Of a stretch of 64,000 bases of DNA, positions 25,101-37,956 are shown piece by piece. The notes under the pieces were generated by a model that saw nothing but the letters and a program-made list of their open reading frames with translations, did no database searches and was not told the origin of the DNA. This DNA is from Trichuris trichiura. Lineage: Eukaryota > Nematoda > Enoplea > Trichinellida > Trichuridae. Positions within the stretch are counted from its first letter, which is position 1. Each line of letters starts with the position of its first letter. Location: the NCBI GenBank assembly GCA_037903355.1, contig JBAJFE010000009.1, positions 434,001-498,000 of the forward strand, given 5' to 3'. The position numbers were made by a program, and so were the translations under genes.

Positions 25101-28100
25101 ATGGCGAAGCAATATGATTGGACCTTAAAGGTAGAGCAATAGCCGAAGCAGAGCAGCTATACGTTTGTTCTGAAGGCACTTTTCCGACCTAGAGAACTGA
25201 GCAATCAGGTCTCTGAGTAGGAATGCATAGATGATGATGGCGTGAAAAGGGTAAGAAAACGGTTAGGTTTTTCTCACTTGAGCACCTTTCCAAAGCAATG
25301 GAGGCGAGAATGCGCGGTTCGATGGTAGCAGTAACCGGACGAAATGCCGAAAGAGAAAAGCTCGAACGTTTCCGTTGCTCATTAAACATACCCATCAGCG
25401 ATAGACTTGAATGGAAAGCGATTTGACCTAAAGGCAAAGCGAAGTATTTTGTACGCATAAAAGGTAATTGCTGCAACGCTTGTAAAAAGTTGAAATATGA
25501 ATTAGCTGCTTGGAACTTGATGGATTCATGTAACTGAATTGGTTGTAGGAACAACGCGGTCAAAATCACTAAAACTATTCAATTTTAAGTCCTTAAGTAC
25601 GCAACTAAATGGCTGCCGGTTGCTTTGGCAGCTAAGTGAAGGAAAAGTGATTTATGTTAATTTGCTTGCTCGCACGTTCATTTTTGGGATGATAAAAAAA
25701 TTAATGCTATTCAGCATAATTTTTGAAAGTCATAGTAAGCGCATTTTATCCAACGGATAAACATTTCAAAACCCTTTCCAAAGGAACCTCTGAAAAAATG
25801 GATATTATTAACTCTATACATCCATCAGGTCCATAATTTCAGCGACATTGTGCTCCAGGACCTTACATAGATTGCCAAATCCGGTTATAGTAAAACCCAG
25901 TGCATTAGGAGGCACTGGCATATTTCTGAACAAAATACAATGAAAGCCATGCGTAAAAAGTTATCACGCTGTTTCGTTTAGCAGATAATGTCCAACAAAG
26001 CCGTAAACGTCGAGGTTAGAAGCAGCTTAGAAAATTTATTTGTGAATTATTTCATTCGAGGAGAGCCATACGATGGCACGATAGCCAGTGGGTACAGAAG
26101 ATCTACTTTACGTTTCTTTTTCCGTGCCTATATGCTTATGGTAGTTTAATTTGTAAACTGGGCACAGTAAAGCGTTAACAACAACAGCTATTAATAAAAC
26201 AGTACAATTATTAATGAAAATGGAAATCATTGTTAAACCGCCAATTTTATTTACCTGGGAACTTTTACTTATCCATTTAAAAATAAAACCCTTCACGCTA
26301 CTTCTTTTTGGCGTAATTAATCTTCTGCTTTGTTGCTACTATTTAAAAAATCAAGGGGGACAAGAACACAAACGTTGAGATGCCTATGCAGTCGATCCGA
26401 TAAGCAAGATGGGTGCTAGACGATAGACTGGAAAGTAGCGTGTACAAAGTGAGTACACTGAAAAAAGTGGTCCTTCTCGCTCAAGGCGGGACAAGGCCAT
26501 AGACCCAGTATTCCATCTTAAGAAAGCGCGCAATTTGAGGCTTATGAACTGTTAATTTTCGGACTATTCAATTCAGCTTTTTTAGCTGCTGCTGATCGCA
26601 GGCAGGTAAAACCGAGGATGGGATAGCCTTCGCAAACAAATGGAAACAAGCAGCAGAAGTTCTCAGATAAACTGGATATCTATTACCTTTGAAGGGAAAT
26701 CATTTTTTGTTTGGACATTAATAGTTCATTGCACTTCGTTTTTCAACGCTGATAAAAAGGGAAGTTTTCGTAAATGTCATTTTTAACGTCACTGGCATTC
26801 AAAATTGGTTTTCTTAAGGCTTCGGCTGAATGATTAAAAAATAATTTAAGCAGAGATAAGGAGAGGCCTCAGAGAAGTGTCTTGGTATATTAACGTTTAT
26901 CGTGCGCTACAGAATCAAAAGGAATGCAGTAGTTGATGAGGTCATCAACTTAACGAAATTCAGGAATTACGAGCGTGACTTCTTGGCTGTCAAACAGTGA
27001 CCAATTCGATTGTGTGACCTTTGAGTGTAGAATGTTTTGCAACGGGCACATAGATTTTCATAACTGATGTTTGTTAAGCCTACTTTAATGTAGCAATAAA
27101 TTCAAATAAAGTAATGAAGCTATGGGACTCTTCTTGCCCGGTTATCAGCGAATGAATGGATGAGGGAGAAGAACTTAGATAAGTTGAATGGCCAGTAGCA
27201 TCCTTATGATATCGCGCTCATCCGAACATTTCTTTTCGTAAAGTTTTCACGTGCTACGGTAACAGCATTACGCGTTTATAAATTCTAAAACTTGAAACTG
27301 ATGTTTTTCAGATAAGTCAGCGTGTACTCGCAACTGCTTAATAACAACGACTGAACACCAAAGAATTGTTCATTTTCCAGGCCAGTATTTCAGGCTCGGC
27401 TGCGGTTTAAAGAGACTTCACATTTGGTTCGTTTATAAATGTTACCAAGAGATAATTATTCAAAATAACGGTTGTTTGTTAGCTCTGTTCATCAGGAAGT
27501 TCAGTGAAAAGAGCAATGGTTGTTATGAACGACAACAAGAGAAAGTTTAGAGTTGCCATTTGCAGTAGCGAAAATCCATTATTCAAGCGAAAGGTATGCT
27601 GCGTCTTGTCACTGCATTTGACAAGTGCCACGCAGAAAGAGGACAAGATTATTATTTCTAAAACCACTCAGGACTACTTGCGCTTCTTCTAATCTAGTTT
27701 GCAGTTTGCCGCTTTAGGTAAACGTTAGGTTAGTGAAAGTAAGCGTCATAAATGGCCGGAACAGTTTTGAAAAGCGGAGTAGTGTGAAGTTAGACTGACA
27801 GTGCAACTAACAACCATGAATCAGTCTTCTCTTCTGGAATGGCCTTTCTGACTAAAACAGTCTTTCATGGAATTGATTACCTGCGAATCCTGTCTATAGA
27901 CTTGTCATTTGACCTGCGGTGCTACTAAACGTTGGCGTAAGGATCAGTGCTCATGAATCAGGCAAGAGCAAAACATTTCCAGCAAAATACATATAGCAAT
28001 CTCAAGGTACAGTCAAACAAAAGAGTTAGTTTATTTTTCAGAAACAATGATAACAAAAAGTACTATTTTTGCAAGTTGAAGAAGTGTATTGCAGTTTTGT

Positions 28101-30930
28101 TTAAAAAAGTAATTTGCTTTCTCAGCTATGTTTGGAAAAGCTCGCTTAGCATGCAACAATTTGATTCCTGACTTTTCCTTAAGAACAATGGGGTAAATAA
28201 ATTTTCATTCCATCGTTTGCCATAAACGTAATGTCCAAAAGTGCGATGTTAATATTCCGCTAACGTAATTTTAAAATTATAGAGCAACTATTTAGAAAGT
28301 AATATATACATTCACATGCTGATTTCTCAATAAAATTTTCTTATTATCACAGGGAAGTGAAACTTCATTGTTAGAATCGCGTCTGCTCTTCATAAAGCAT
28401 CTGAGACTGGGTCATCTCGGCTCAAGCTTACTTTATTTCACAAAAAGCTTCACTGTAAATGTAGCATCTAGTAAAGATAGAGCAACACTTCATAATTCTA
28501 CGACCAGCTTGCCGTGGAGAATGCCAATTCATTAAACTTTGAGGAACACGGGAAGAACAGAGAAAGAAAGGTCAATGGCCGATTTTAAAAGCATTAAAAA
28601 ACATGATGGCCCATTCAAAGGATAGGCTCACTTGAAGGTCTAATATAATTGCACATTTAGGCATTCGTTCAAATGAAGATTGATGGTTGCTTGAACAACA
28701 TCTGCCAATCTAGTTGTAGTAGTACTACTCACGTTTTTTCATCCTAACAATGACCATGAACACAGTCTCGGAAGTATCAAGTCGGTGGAGATTAGCGACA
28801 AAAAGGACGCACCCGGTTTAGCAAAGCAGCAGTAGCACTTTAAGCCGGTCTCCCGTGACTAAGTAAAATTTCGGGTCGCTCAAGCCCACACAGGATCCCA
28901 CTGCATTCCAAATATACCAATTTCCTTTGGAAATCGTATTCGCAACGGGAGAACGGAAGTAAGTCACCCTACGAAGGAAATGCATTTTTTTTTCTGTAGT
29001 TTGCAGTCAGTGCTTCAAGGGTTTATTCGTACCATGCGCACGTATACAGTAGGATGACTTTCATTAGCAAGCCAAAGCTATGTTAAATGTTCCAATCGTT
29101 ATTAACGTTTGCGGTTTGCGAAACGGTTTCAGTTTCTCAGACTTTTCTGTTTCAAAACCGGCACCAATTTTATCAACTGTTTACTACTGATACATTGATA
29201 AGGTTGAAATCGTTATGTCTAAAGTGCCTTCCATTTGTTTACATCGGATCAAGTTATTTTATTGTTCTGTATTTTCTCTTACAATTTGCTCATCCATTCG
29301 TTGGTAGGGCACTTTGAAGTTTACTTACAGATACATCCAACAGGCCGAACCCGTGAATCAGAAGATCAACTATGGATCAAGTTATTTGTATTATTCGTTA
29401 TTTATATGACGAAAAGAATAACGCGACAGAAGTTTATAGGAATCAGAAATGTCTACCAAATTCTACGTGCTCTGTAACCCGTAATGTTTATTTTTTCAAA
29501 AGTAAAATACAATTTTCGACTCATCAGATCAGTAATGGACGAAAACTATAGTCTATTGAAAACTGGATTGAGACTTAACGCATTATCAGAGAGCCATCTG
29601 CAATGCTGGTGCAGAAGAGTAACACATATGATATCTAACAATTCTAATATGGATAAATAGCCATTCGTTTGGAAGCAACAAGCAGAATAGCTTAAGAAAC
29701 AGCAAGGACGGGGCCTACATAAGTTCTGCTCAGGCTGGAAAGCAACGTTTAGAATTGTTCGGTAACGTTGTACCTCCGCATGGCATTGATGACCGTGGGA
29801 GCTTAGTCTTGTAATCGCCTCATCTCATCTGTAGTCTATGAGATAAAAATGCCTTTGAAACTACAACTTGACGGGCTAGTTACTGCTCAGATGCTCAATA
29901 GCTACTTTAAGTAAACAAAAAAGGGCCAAAAGAATCAGAAGATTTAATTTAATTTGTAGCGGGAACCATAGGACCCCTCACAAAATGATTGTTAGGTGAT
30001 TTCCCGACACCTTAACTGCTCTGATAAGATTGCTGTTTGTTAAAGTTTTTTTTAGTTGTTTCCGCATTTGTTACATGCACGAAGCAATAAGTTTCATGCA
30101 AAGGACACCCCTGCCTCGGTTGAAAACTTGCATGCAGACACTAAAAGCGCCTACGCCTTTTATTATTCTGCTAATACAGGATGCCTTCAAACCTGCGCAT
30201 TTTCTTACTTCACTTTTTTTTGATTGAAGGAAAATGCGGCAGTCATTTGTCGTGCTACACCTAAAAGCAAGAGCCTATTTCAAAAACTCATGATACGCCA
30301 ATCCGTACTGAATTTATTAAATTCTATAATTAGAGTGTCAATTCATTTTGTTCAAAAATAGCTCGTCTCGCCCACGTTTAATTTTTGGCGTATTTTTTAC
30401 TGTTAATACTAAAAAAGCCTGTCCTTGAATTCTTGTTTTCATCACACTTGTAACTGATCGTCAGCCGGTCAGTGCGGGTTGGGAAATAAAATAATGGAGA
30501 AAACGTTTTTACAAAAATTGCTACAGTTACAATTACTGCCCACTTTAAAGTATTTCAGCTTTTAAAGTAGAACATCTTTTATTTTTCGGTAAGTAAACTG
30601 ATTCGCAGGTGGTGGGAGTTCGAATAATGAATGGTATACGGTAACTTTCTTGTCTCTGCTTTTGTGAAGGTGTCGCTTGGTTCTCAGCGTGATAAGATAT
30701 CTTATTGCTTTGAAATCTAAGTAAGTCTATCCTCCGTCTCCAGTTTTATTCTCGCCTTCGCTGTAGTCTATTTATTAGATCATTTAAGGCGCGTAAAAAT
30801 TAAGCCATGTTTGTGTCTTGTTTTGGTTTTATCATCTTATCCTCACAATGTAGACGTTCTGCCTTAGTCATTGTCATTGTCCTCGACTTCTGTTTTGACC
30901 TTCTGTCATTTTGTCGGTATTTAATTTCAG
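22155..30930. other. Intergenic region, no gene recognised
   Basis: Between the start of the FN3 gene and the acceptor of the CDCA3-like exon I see no open frame with family motifs or paired splice sites. The part from about 22.2 to 24.6 kb is less AT-rich than the rest and is next to the FN3 start codon, so it may hold its promoter. The remainder is AT-rich. 5' untranslated exons of either flanking gene could be hidden here. Confidence 0.55.
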
Positions 30931-30940
30931 GACCAGCCAG

Positions 30941-31213
30941 ATGGGCAACTGGCTGTCAAAGCAGTACGAGAACTTTAGTCATGGGAGTTTTTATTGCTCC
31001 GAAAGTGGAGCTACTCCTAAGCGCCGTTTGCTAGAAGCTGATCCTCGATCTCCAAGCGCCAATATCGAAAGAACACCCATAATGGTTGGCGAAACACCCA
31101 AGCATGACCGCGTCCAGTTTGAACGACTTCCGCTGAGCGATACTCCTACTACCGCAATCCTTCCTCGTGAAGAGAAGAAGGAAAATGCGCTAAGCGGTTG
31201 TATGGATAATTGA
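30941..31213 (+). CDS. CDCA3/Tome-1-like protein, 90 aa, with DPRSPS...RTPI motif and KEN box
   Basis: The 90-residue frame starts at the ATG ten bases after a good acceptor (TTTAATTTCAG, ending 30930), so the 5' UTR is probably spliced. The N-terminus MGNWLSK carries Gly2, as in vertebrate CDCA3. Near residues 34-47 it reads DPRSPSANIERTPI, the signature motif of CDCA3 (trigger of mitotic entry 1). Near the C-terminus, KKENAL contains a KEN box, the degron read by APC/C-Cdh1. In vertebrates CDCA3 is a cell-cycle-regulated APC/C substrate. The protein here is about one third of vertebrate length (roughly 268 residues) and has a single copy of the motif. It is tail-to-tail with the TRPC gene, 177 bases apart. 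A coding upstream exon is possible but not needed. Confidence 0.72.
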   Translation: MGNWLSKQYENFSHGSFYCSESGATPKRRLLEADPRSPSANIERTPIMVGETPKHDRVQFERLPLSDTPTTAILPREEKKENALSGCMDN

Positions 31214-31390
31214 TGTTCTACGGAACGAAACTTGACCTGTACAAGTACAAATGAACACCTTTAGTCGCAAGTTCCAAAAGACCTTATTTTGACTGAATCG
31301 CTATGCAGTGCAGAATTGTATTTAATTTTGTATACGTCTTTTAATAGAGCATAAAACGGGGCTCAGTAAATTTGGCTTGCATTGCCTGCT

Positions 31391-34300
31391 TTATACTGCA
31401 GTTGGTTTTTTCGAAGAGTGAGATTCGTCGGCGTCGTGGCTATGAGGTTGACAAAATTTGCTCAACCATTGATCCAATTTCTGGTCAACAACTCTCTGTA
31501 CGCTACTAACTATCTGTTCTTGTAGTTGGCTGAGTCTTTGTTCAACATCGTAAATGCCTCCATCGAACGGCCGTTGAACTTCTGTCGTCTGCTTATCAAC
31601 CGATTCTTTGGCCTCTGAGTCTGCAACTGTTGGTACGTGTTTGGAGCTCATTTTCGACGATGACGTCTTCGGCTCGTAAACTCTGTCTGCCGCAGATAGT
31701 GTCCGCAAAATCTCACGTTTAATTCCATCAAAATTGCTAGAGGTTCTAGCCAGCTCTTTGCGCCTTTCTTCGCGCAATTCGTACCTAAACACTAATAGAC
31801 TTAGTTGGGTCTTATTCAAGCTAAGCTTCTAAAAGACTGCTTCTTTGTTACCTGAGACTGGAAATATCCTGCTTAATTTCCAGCAGCTCATCTTCATTGA
31901 TGCCTTCCATCTGGGCCTTCTTCTTCGTCTGATGAATATATCTGGAGACCAGTCTTTGCATGATTGCCTAAAGTGAAACAGTTCTGATGTGCTGCTGTAC
32001 TTCCCCGGTTCAATCTTAACAACCTCGTAGGTAAGCGATGGTTCGCCAATGTCGTTGCAACGGTCTGCCGCGCGAGGACGTTTGTCCCAGCCAGGCCTCT
32101 GCAAAAGGGAAATGAAAATGTACGTCGCCTATAGCTAGCACTTTTGTTACCTTTATTGTTGGCCGTTTTCTTCCCTTCGGCCAATCTGATTTTCCCAAAC
32201 TCCAACTGGCAATTTGGTATATCTTAGTTAGGCAGCGATAGACAGCCTTTGGTGTGATAAGAATATTGAAAGGCGCTGACAAAGTTGAACCTTCGTCGAA
32301 GAAGCCCATCCAAAGTTTTGTACGATGGAATTTCCATTCCAGGTCAGCGTGATCCTGCAAGTTTAAAAAAGTCTTATCAAAAGCATGTTATTCGCAAGGT
32401 TAGCTGGCCTCACGTTGATACGCTGAAACGAATGGCTCATCATGGCAATGAGCATATTGAGCAGAACTATAATTGACGTAACGTGATAAGCAATGTACAA
32501 AGCTCGACCGGTCCATTGAGTGATTTCATGATGCTCTTCCACATCTGTTGTTTTTGTATTAGTTATGCCAAAAAGGGACCATAGCAGAGTGATATATGAG
32601 TCGGATATTCTGAAAGAAGCAATGTTAAACCGCAACTTGTCAGATTTTTAAAAAAATTACGAGCTAAAGGCAGAAGTGCTTTCGTCGCAGTATCCCAACT
32701 TTCTGCACACGTGCCGCTCAGTCGAGTAGTACCAGTAAAGTTGGACCAAACCAATGGCAAATGAGGAAAGAATTAAGGTGAATATAAAGAAAAATTTGGC
32801 AATATCGACCAGCATACATCCAAGCGAGATCTGCAGCGGTCCAAGTGAAGGATTCATTTGAAAAAGATAAATTATTCTGGCAAAGCTGAACACATTTGCA
32901 ACGGCAAAAAGACACTCGGAAATAAGCACAGGCTCTTCTGCCTTCCAGTACGTTCTGACCAGAAGTGCCGGCTCGTAGCGACCAGTTGTCACCATAAAGT
33001 AAGCGACCAACCGAAGGGCGAATGTGGACAAATACAGTGACAGCATAATGAAGTCAAGCCAATTCCAATATTGGTTTACGTATTTTATAAAGCCTTCCTG
33101 CCATATTTGTTTCACCTCCGACCATGCCATGCCTGCAAATCATAGCACGTCTTTTGAGAAGTAACATTTGAATTTTTGAAGCACTCCTACCTATCACCCA
33201 TATTACGATCAACATTTCGACGAACGAAAGAGCTGGTCCACGTTCGGCTGCTCGCAGACTATCAATCGCCGAGCTGGCGGAATGCCTGTAGTCTTCGAAG
33301 GTGGCGAATGTCAGCAGGAAAAGGAAGCAACCGAAGGAAGTTGAATAGTACAGGAATTTCATAAAGGGCGCTCTTACAAGGTTACCCACTCGACTTTTTG
33401 GTACCGCAATGTAGCAGATGGACAATAGTGGCCAAGAGAAAATAAGCAGTAGGCAGATCACGGTGTTCATCAGCCAACCGCTCTGTCGACGTCCGGGAAA
33501 TCCTTCGTACCAGATCGAAGTCATCAACTGTTGACAATGCGGATGGGCCACGAACTGCAAAATTGATTTTTTGAACTGCTGACCTAACAGCTTATTCCTA
33601 AACGTTACGACAATACCACTGCGTTTCGAAACTTTCGGAACTGACTTGAGGTGTTATCTGCGTCTCTCACCGCAATAGGTATCCAATTACTGAATTATTT
33701 GTTACATTGTATTATGAGTCGTTTGTATTGGTGAGACTAGTGTTAATTTGCATGAAAGTTGTGGCGTGTTTTTTTCTATGGGTTGAAATTCCCCCTCAGG
33801 TTTTTTTGTCAACGTGCGAATAGCTTTAACTTTATAGCATCATTGGTCAAAGGGTATTAGGCGTATTCTTGCAGCTTTTAAAGTTCAGATTACATCCGAA
33901 CGGAGTGGAGGCTGTTAACGCACAAAATGGTTTTTCTCTACGCCAGGAATAACTACCGTTAATTACACGTTGAAATTCGTTCACAATGACTATGCTTACG
34001 GTTTGTCCATTGCTGAATATGTTTAAAATTTAGTAATCAGTCGCTAAGCTCAGATGCAATGGAAAAATTGCTAAGTGCGAATGTCGATTCTGTCCACAAG
34101 AAGAGCCATAATTCATTACGAACATCACATCATTGTGATGGCTGCCTATGTCCGCCAAACTGTAGCATTTTTCCTACCCAGAATAGAAGTTCCTAAGCGA
34201 TAATCTCGAAGCAGCTTTGTAGATAAGCAATAAAAGAAAATGGAAATGCACTTTAGCAAAACCACGAGGATTAAGCAAGAAAAGTTAAATTCCCTTTAGG

Positions 34301-37298
34301 TTGGTGTTCCTCACGTTCGACATACTAGAGACGATTTATTCTCAACGTATGCTTACAGACTGAAGTACCTGGTACTACAAAATATTGAAGATGGTATTGC
34401 GGACACTTAACGCCAAACTTATTCTTTGCCAACGGAAGGAAAGCAACGAACGTGAAATTGAAGGTACGGATTATTTTGAAAAAAGGTAGAGCGTTTTTAT
34501 TTTTCTAATGTTTTTTCGCGGAATTTCGAAAAACATTAGAAAAACAAATTAAGAAACCCGTTACGAAGAAAAGAAAAAAGCGTTTTTATATCTCATTTCA
34601 GTCAAAAGGCAACTATCTAGAAAATTAAGGAATTATTAATAATGACGTTTTAATAAAAGCATTGAAAACCAAATTCTCCCGATGGCGTGTGGAAATGATT
34701 GTGTTATGGAAGTTCGACCTGCGAAATGTTTTTTAACATAGCTTTGGGAATCGCCTGTTCCAGAAAGCTTTGTTATAAGTAAACATTTCACAAGTCCTTA
34801 TGCATGTAACAAAAGCGTAAAAAATCATAATTGTGCCTTGAAGTAAGCGAAGAACCTTCAAAATGCCCACTATGCATGGGAATGTTCATTGCTTCCTATA
34901 GAAAGCAAGCAGCCTTGCAGACAACCTAAATGTTGTTCCCTTTCAGCATGTGTTCAGCAATGGCCGCGAGCCCATAGATCGCTAATTAAAAGCATTTTCA
35001 AAGAAACGCTTTAGGGATGATATTGTTATTGCTTCAACTAAACGTCCGAACCAATCGACAAGGACTTGCTTTGCTAAAGCATTAATCAATGCCACCTAAA
35101 TACGTTTGGTCTCGTCGTCACGGCACTGCACCCCAAAAGGCACAGCCAATGAGCACTTGTCCGTATGCTTTTAAGAAGTGACTGATATTTGCATTTCAGT
35201 CGTTTCTTAAGGGATAAACAACGCATTACGAAAATCGAAAGGCAGTATGCCTTGTAAAACATGAATGGGCCAAGCACAGGTAAGATAAAATGAAAATCGC
35301 AGGCTGAAAGGCGAAACTTCCATTGCTTAAACGAGAAGCAAACATGGAAAGTTGAAGGTGTAGTCAGCTTTGGAATGAGGAAATTTCGATTTTTCTATCG
35401 ACTAGGAAAGTACATCGCTCCTTATTCAGGAAAAAGCAGGCCAATGCCCAAAGCTCCCACGCGCTTGGCATATTTACTTTCTCTGGGGTGGCTAAGATAA
35501 ATTAAGCGCAGTAGGACAACTGAGCAAGAGTAAGAATTCTCTATTAGCTATTTAATCATTGCCACCGCTTCACAAGTGGCAAACGCTGGTCAGTAAAATA
35601 TTGCTTATAAAATTTTAGAGGGACAATTATCACGAAATTACAACATCATTATTGGTATTGCTGTTTCCTCGCTCCATGAGAATGTCTTCTTTCCTCGTTG
35701 ATTAATTGTGCAGAACGATTTTCGTGGATCAAAAGTAGATGCATCAGTGGCATATTTTAATAGTTCGCAAAGGTGAGTTTGCTGAGGCACGAAAGGTATA
35801 TGATATAGGAATCCACTCGATCAGAACGAAGTTCACCTCGGCATTGAACGAGGGGAATTATCTAATTGATCGATAATTAAACAGGTTATGTTTTGCTTCC
35901 TAGGCGGGTAGAAGAAGTTATACATAAAACTAGATTCGTAAAAAGTGAAAGAAAGGAGGTAAAGTATTAAAAATATGAAAATTTAGCTGATGCTCACAAA
36001 ATCTAATCCTCGAGAGAGCTGCCTTTTGTTCCATTCGGAAAATGTGCCAGAAAACTATTTTCTGAAGGCTGCCCGCATTACACATGGTAGCGAGACGCTT
36101 GGTTACCTTGAATTTTCATCGAAACTCCTGAAACCGTTCTGAAGTGAACATCAGATTCACTACATTCCGCGCAAAGCGTATTTAAGCATTCAAGATGCCC
36201 CTGTTAAGCGTAATATTTAGTCCCAACGTGTTTTTCACCAAACATACTATTAATACTATAGTAATATTTGTTAGAGCATTGCCATATAATAATGCTGACA
36301 CTGGAATACCGCGTTAGCAACATAAAAACATGTATGTTGCCCTGCAAACGCAACTATCTGCTGTGTTTAGAAAAGATTGAGTCTGTGATTCTATAGTGCT
36401 CATGCAATATTGCATAATAGCGAGTTTGGTTAAAACCAAAAAAGACAGATTTTGAAAGTTGTAGCAAAGAGACAAAACTCACCTGCTTGATTTCATATTT
36501 TATGGCGAGACGAAGGCGTGCAAGACTCAGTTTGGAAGACCAAATATCCTGCGGATCGTCCGATACGTCTTTGTTAAGTACGCCGATTACTTCCTCGCTA
36601 CTTCGGCATTGGCTAAGCAAGTCGCAAGCAAACTTTTTGCACTGCTCACTTAGCTCCCAATAAAACTCCTTGAATTCACACTCGAGATCCGACAATCTTT
36701 GCAATTCCCAACTTAACCGGAAGGCAGTTAACACTGGATCAGATGAAGTGAAGCTTATCCAAGCAGGGCTGGCCAACGCTCTGTACGTATTTATTCGCCT
36801 CAAGGAATGCAGCAGACTATCGTTCATACGGTCGTCGTGACATTGTTTGCACGAACAGGATAACGAATGCGGACGACGAATAATTGCACCACGACTAAGC
36901 AGCAGTTGAAGAATTTCAAATTGGTTTAAGTGAGCGGCCAAAATTATCGGAGATATATCTGACGCGTATTCAAAATTTTCTCCATTCTCAGCTACCAGAC
37001 GAGCGCTCCATCCATCTCCAAGCGTTTCGGGTGTTATACTATGGTGGTTAAGAATCATTTCCACCATTTTAAAGACTCCCTCGCGAATAGCGTAAAGAAG
37101 AGCGTTGCATACTTTGACACCTGGTTGCTTGAGCAGCAATTCGACGATCTCCACATTTTCATTGTCAACCGATATTTCAAGCGCAGTTCGACCGAGCAAA
37201 TCGGTACAATTGATATCCACTCCTTCAGGTGCTTGTAAACATGCTTCCACCGACGCCTTGTCACCCTTGTAAGCTGCCTCGAGAAGTGTACGCTCCAT
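31391..37298 (-). CDS. TRPC-family cation channel, about 865 aa
   Basis: Exons in order: 36483..37298, 33191..33554, about 32700..33132, 32414..32609, 32151..32354, 32024..32098, 31852..31967, 31391..31784. The first exon encodes N-terminal ankyrin repeats ([28 protein letters not shown]). The next encode S1-S6 with FVAHPHCQQ and WNWLDF. The pore and S6 are in 32414..32609 (LLWSLFGI, then VVLL-type [12 protein letters not shown]). The TRP-box region follows as [16 protein letters not shown], typical of TRPC. The C-terminal tail includes [13 protein letters not shown] and ends PTAV. TRPC subunits form tetrameric plasma-membrane channels opened downstream of phospholipase C. The Met at 37298 is the best visible start, but the frame is open up to an acceptor at 37407, so an upstream coding exon may exist. 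The donor of the third exon (32700 or about 32709) is uncertain. Confidence 0.9.
33555..36482 (-). other. 2.9-kb intron of the TRPC gene
   Basis: This separates the ankyrin exon (donor GTGAGT after KYEIKQ) from the S1 exon (acceptor TTTTGCAG before FVAHPHC). These two peptides are contiguous in TRPC proteins, which confirms the splice. It is AT-rich, carries a strong inverted repeat at 34500..34544, and shows no nested gene. Confidence 0.8.
34500..34544. repeat. 16-bp perfect inverted repeat, hairpin-forming
   Basis: The left arm TTTTTCTAATGTTTTT (34500..34515) is exactly complementary to the right arm at 34529..34544 across a 13-base loop. It lies in the TRPC intron. It could be a remnant of a small terminal-inverted-repeat element or simply a chance AT-rich palindrome. 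Confidence 0.8.
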
Positions 37299-37429
37299 TT
37301 TTTTCGACAATGTGTCGCAGTATGGTATCTCGGAGCCGCCCGTACAGCAGCGACCAGTAAGACCAGGAGATGTACCACCCAACGTTGGTATTTTCCATTT
37401 GATCTAAAAGTTATGCTAAAAATTAATAC

Positions 37430-37956
37430 TTACTCAACGTGAAAATCGTATAATAAGTAAGTGAGAAAGTTGGACTGAAAATTACAAAGCTGTTTGCCGA
37501 ACTCAGTGCCGATCGGGCGATAAAAGTCCATTGTTTGCGTATGCGGCGCTTTCGTGGTTCGCCGGGCGATGTAGGTGAAGTTCCCACGCTGTTCCAGTAA
37601 AGCATGCCGCCTCAACATTACCATACGTATGCCATTTGGGCTAAGCAAAACATGTCGAACGGATGGATCGATTGACAACTGAAGAGCAAATGCTCCGCTT
37701 CTTCCTATAGGTTCACCTAGGCGATACCTCTGCCACCATTGATCGCTCTCTCTCTAGTAAACTATCTTATATTGACAGCGGTGGCGCCAGAGGAAAAGGG
37801 AAGAAATAGTTTGTCGCTGCAGACTGCCTCAGCTAATAATCAAATGGGCTCCGACTTGGGAATACTTACGTCAGGATTAAAATCATACTTCTGCCCTTTC
37901 GAACCGCCAAGGGGCATTTGCATCTTCAATAGCTCAAACGGGCGGTTCCTATCAAA
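37430..37956 (-). CDS. Two probable exons of an unrecognised gene upstream of TRPC
   Basis: Exon 37870..37956 (acceptor CTTTCTAAG, donor GTAAGT) encodes 29 residues including RPFELLKMQMPLGGSKG. It joins in phase 0 to 37430..37753 (acceptor TTTACTAG), which encodes 107 residues including WWQRYRLGEPIGRSGAF and HVLLSPNGIRMVMLRRHAL, then a TAA stop. Composition is that of a folded soluble protein; I see no signal peptide or membrane span. I do not recognise the family. The N-terminal exons are not found. Its stop lies 131 bases from the TRPC start on the same strand. Splicing it into TRPC would need a 30-nt intron and gives the wrong frame, so I treat it as a separate gene. Confidence 0.5.

Noticed and set aside
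31968..32098. Reading TRPC exon 32024..32098 straight through to the [11 protein letters not shown] frame
   Set aside because: That frame loses the conserved TRPC tail; a 56-nt intron with GTTGTT donor restores the family sequence exactly.
37408..37437. 30-nt intron that would fuse the unrecognised upstream ORF to the TRPC exon
   Set aside because: It is shorter than any other intron here and puts the ankyrin exon in the wrong frame.
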